From positions 304,008-368,007 of the forward strand of contig JAIOPG010000007.1 in assembly GCA_021414025.1 (NCBI GenBank): DNA of 64,000 nt. The letters are read 5' to 3'. Of the stretch, positions 60,973 to 64,000 are shown piece by piece (position 1 is the stretch's first letter; every line of letters begins with the position of its first letter). A program made the translations under genes and the position numbers. The stretch is from Planctomycetota bacterium. Lineage in GTDB: Bacteria; Planctomycetota; Phycisphaerae; Phycisphaerales; SM1A02. Under the pieces are notes generated by a model. That model was not told where the DNA came from. It did not search any database and saw only the letters and a program-made list of their open reading frames with translations.

Positions 60973-61686
60973 ATGACCTCCCAACTGGTTCTCTGCCTGG
61001 CGGACGCGGCGATGCATGAAAGTACCTGGGACTGGATCCTGAGGGAGTTTCCGCGGCTCTTCACACAACTCGATGTTTTCCTGACCGATCTGGTCCGGGA
61101 TTTCGGCGTCTGGACCTACCTGATCCTCTTCCTCATCATCTTCTGCGAGACCGGGCTGGTGGTGATGCCATTCCTTCCCGGCGACTCGCTGCTCTTTGCC
61201 GCCGGAGCCGTCTGCGCCGTTGAGCACTCCCCCGTGCAGGCGGGCTGGATGGCGCTGGTCCTGTTTTGCGCGGCCGTTCTGGGCGACTCGGTCAACTACG
61301 GGGTTGGCCGCCTCGTCGGTCCCGCGGCCTTCGATCGGAAGATCCGCTTCCTCAATCCGAAGAACCTGGAGCGGACCCGGGAATTTTTCCGCCGTCACGG
61401 CGGCAAGGCCATCATTCTGGCCCGCTTCGCGCCGATCATCCGCACCTGCACTCCCTTCGTCGCCGGCGTGGGCAGCATGAACTACCGGCGCTTCCTGGCC
61501 ATGAGCGTGCTGGGCAGCGTGCTTTGGATCGGGCTCTTCGTCTTCGCCGGGTGGGGCTTCGGCAATCTCCCTTTCATCAAGGCCAACTTCAGCAAAGTGG
61601 TGCTGACGATCATCCTGATCAGCCTGCTGCCGATCGCGCTGGAGTGGTGGAAGATCCGGCGCACGAAGGCGGTGCGCAAAACATGA
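60973..61686 (+). CDS. DedA-family membrane protein
   Basis: 237 residues. Family hallmarks are FCETGLVVMPFLPGDSLLFAAG, GDSVNYGVGRLVG and FFRRHGGKAIILARFAPIIR...FVAGVGSM. Four to five membrane or re-entrant segments. DedA proteins are flippase-type lipid carriers (undecaprenyl phosphate, phosphatidylethanolamine). Its stop overlaps the terC start as ATGA. Confidence 0.94.
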   Translation: MTSQLVLCLADAAMHESTWDWILREFPRLFTQLDVFLTDLVRDFGVWTYLILFLIIFCETGLVVMPFLPGDSLLFAAGAVCAVEHSPVQAGWMALVLFCAAVLGDSVNYGVGRLVGPAAFDRKIRFLNPKNLERTREFFRRHGGKAIILARFAPIIRTCTPFVAGVGSMNYRRFLAMSVLGSVLWIGLFVFAGWGFGNLPFIKANFSKVVLTIILISLLPIALEWWKIRRTKAVRKT

Positions 61687-62750
61687 TTCTGGCGAACCAC
61701 GAACATGTCTTTCCGATCGCGAACTATTCGGGTTTCATGTCCTTGTTTTTCCTGGGCATCGCCGCGCTGCTGACGCTCGACTTGGGAATTCTTCACCGCT
61801 CGACCAAGGTGATCCACTGGAAGTCCGCGCTCAAAAGCGTGATTGGCTGGACCGTCCTCGCGCTGCTGTTCAATGTGTTTTTCTGGTGGCTCTGCAAGGG
61901 ATGGCTCGCAGCCGACCCCTCGGTGCTGGCCGGCAGCGAGTACGCCGCCAAAGACGGATCCTATTCCGCCGCCGGCGCAGCCAATCAAATCGGACTGCAG
62001 TGGCTGGCCAGCTACATCATCGAACTCTCGCTGAGCGTCGACAATCTTTTCGTCTTCGTCATCATCTTCCGCCACTTCACCGTCCCGGCCGGGCTGCAAT
62101 ACCGCGTCCTTTTCTGGGGCATTCTCGGGGCGGTCGCCCTGCGCATTTTGTTCATCACCGCCGGCATCGAACTGATCCATCGCTTCGAATGGCTGGCATC
62201 CATCTTGGGTGCCTTCCTGATGCTCACCGGCGTGAAGTTGATCGTGAAGTCTTCACAGGAAGACCACACCGATCCATCGAAAAGCGTCGGGTACAAATTG
62301 CTGCGCCGGATGATGCCGCTGACCAACGAGTTTCATGGATCCTTGTTTTTCATCCGAAGAAACCGCCGCTGGGTCGCCACGCCGCTCTTCGCGGCGCTGG
62401 TGGTCATCGACATCACCGACATCATCTTTGCGGTGGACAGCGTGCCGGCGGTGCTGGCCATCACCAAGGAGCCGATCATCGCCATTACTTCGAACATCGC
62501 GGCCATCCTCGGGCTCCGGGCCATGTATTTCCTGCTGGCCAACGCGGTCGATCGCTTCCATCTCTTGAAACCCGCCTTGGGATTGGTGCTTGCGTTCGTC
62601 GGCCTGAAGATGGTCTGGTCGTGGTGGTTCGCCACCTCGCTCCTGGCCATCCACTGGAGCCTGGCGATCGTGCTTGGAATCATTGTCCTTGGCGCGGTCG
62701 GCAGCCTCGCCTTTCCGCCGAAAATCAAGGACGCCGCGCCGCCGCTCTAG
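61683..62750 (+). CDS. TerC-family membrane protein
   Basis: 355 residues from the ATG at 61683 (ATGA overlap with dedA). Nine or so membrane segments; the family core SLSVDNLFVFVIIFRHF and DITDIIFAVDSVPAVLAIT contains the acidic residues that are thought to bind metal. TerC proteins export manganese and help secreted metalloproteins. Coupling to a DedA gene suggests an envelope role. Confidence 0.93.
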   Translation: MILANHEHVFPIANYSGFMSLFFLGIAALLTLDLGILHRSTKVIHWKSALKSVIGWTVLALLFNVFFWWLCKGWLAADPSVLAGSEYAAKDGSYSAAGAANQIGLQWLASYIIELSLSVDNLFVFVIIFRHFTVPAGLQYRVLFWGILGAVALRILFITAGIELIHRFEWLASILGAFLMLTGVKLIVKSSQEDHTDPSKSVGYKLLRRMMPLTNEFHGSLFFIRRNRRWVATPLFAALVVIDITDIIFAVDSVPAVLAITKEPIIAITSNIAAILGLRAMYFLLANAVDRFHLLKPALGLVLAFVGLKMVWSWWFATSLLAIHWSLAIVLGIIVLGAVGSLAFPPKIKDAAPPL

Positions 62751-62767
62751 CCCGCGCTTTGCCTCGT

Positions 62768-62773
62768 TACACT
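62768..62773 (+). promoter_or_regulatory. -10 box (TACACT) 7 nt before sucC
   Basis: TACACT, 7 nt, then the ATG at 62781: leaderless geometry. Confidence 0.45.
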
Positions 62774-62780
62774 CGGATCC

Positions 62781-63977
<1,197 letters not shown>

Positions 63978-63993
63978 GCCGCAGGAGCCGCCC

Positions 63994-64000
63994 GTGCTTG
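63994..64000 (+). CDS. sucD: possible start of sucD, cut by the window edge
   Basis: GTG at 63994 is preceded by AGGAG six bases upstream and lies 16 bp after the sucC stop, where the alpha subunit gene is usually found. Only two codons are visible, so this rests on context. Confidence 0.35.

Overview
The window looks like a chromosomal segment of a high-GC planctomycete, probably of the Phycisphaerae type. This is inferred from paired dockerin-like repeats (GEVD-GGDVG-LLDFGPC) in secreted proteins, a Cys-rich DPSCC...WD..CV motif typical of planctomycetal surface proteins, lipid A synthesis (lpxB), csrA, and many secreted proteins of unknown function. There is no rRNA, CRISPR array, prophage or intact insertion sequence. 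Four tRNA genes are present: Ala-CGC, Glu-TTC, Glu-CTC and Ser-GCT.

Layout. 1-2.1 kb: end of a PpiD/SurA-like protein, then a minus-strand operon (ZIP transporter, a 59-residue protein, ileS, a free-standing tRNA-binding domain). 6.1-9.5 kb: tRNA-Ala, mutS and a thioredoxin-fold protein. 9.5-10.9 kb: rpmA-obgE. 11-17 kb: GNAT protein, dnaA, a secreted protein and a DegT-family protein that lacks the PLP lysine. 17-20.8 kb: a lipoprotein-dapF-M20 peptidase operon. 20.8-22 kb: mraZ, a GGA-hairpin RNA and csrA. 22-30 kb: flavin reductase, amidohydrolase, a four-gene lipoprotein/glycosyltransferase operon coupled by ATGA overlaps, a dipeptidase, and a ParA pair. 30-33 kb: aroB and a two-domain acyltransferase behind tRNA-Glu. 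33.2-40.5 kb, between two tRNA-Glu genes: an accessory island with two secreted dockerin-repeat proteins (one AT-rich), a broken hsdM start, and an AAA+ ATPase/subtilase pair of the IetAS defence type. 40.6-43 kb: nucleosidase-like protein, nadD, an unknown. 43-48 kb: a complete livJHMGF-type ABC transporter with an abnormal LivG. 48-64 kb: lpxB, aspS, trxB, ald, purD, a 1295-residue subtilase-like surface protein, tRNA-Ser, dedA-terC and sucC.

The strongest new observation is the roughly 265-nt stretch between mraZ and csrA (21210-21475, minus strand). It folds into at least five hairpins whose loops each carry A(N)GGA, has more GGA motifs between them, and ends in a strong intrinsic terminator. 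This is the architecture of CsrB/RsmZ-type CsrA-sequestering RNAs, lying directly upstream of csrA. mraZ itself carries three perfectly phased MraZ-box decamers and is not next to a division/cell-wall cluster. Together, mraZ, the GGA RNA and csrA look like a compact post-transcriptional control locus.

Other unusual points: LivG has a two-helix hydrophobic insert of about 90 residues; the IleRS zinc knuckle has lost three of four cysteines while keeping its spacing; and many genes have a TANNNT box 6-7 nt before the start codon, which suggests widespread leaderless transcription.
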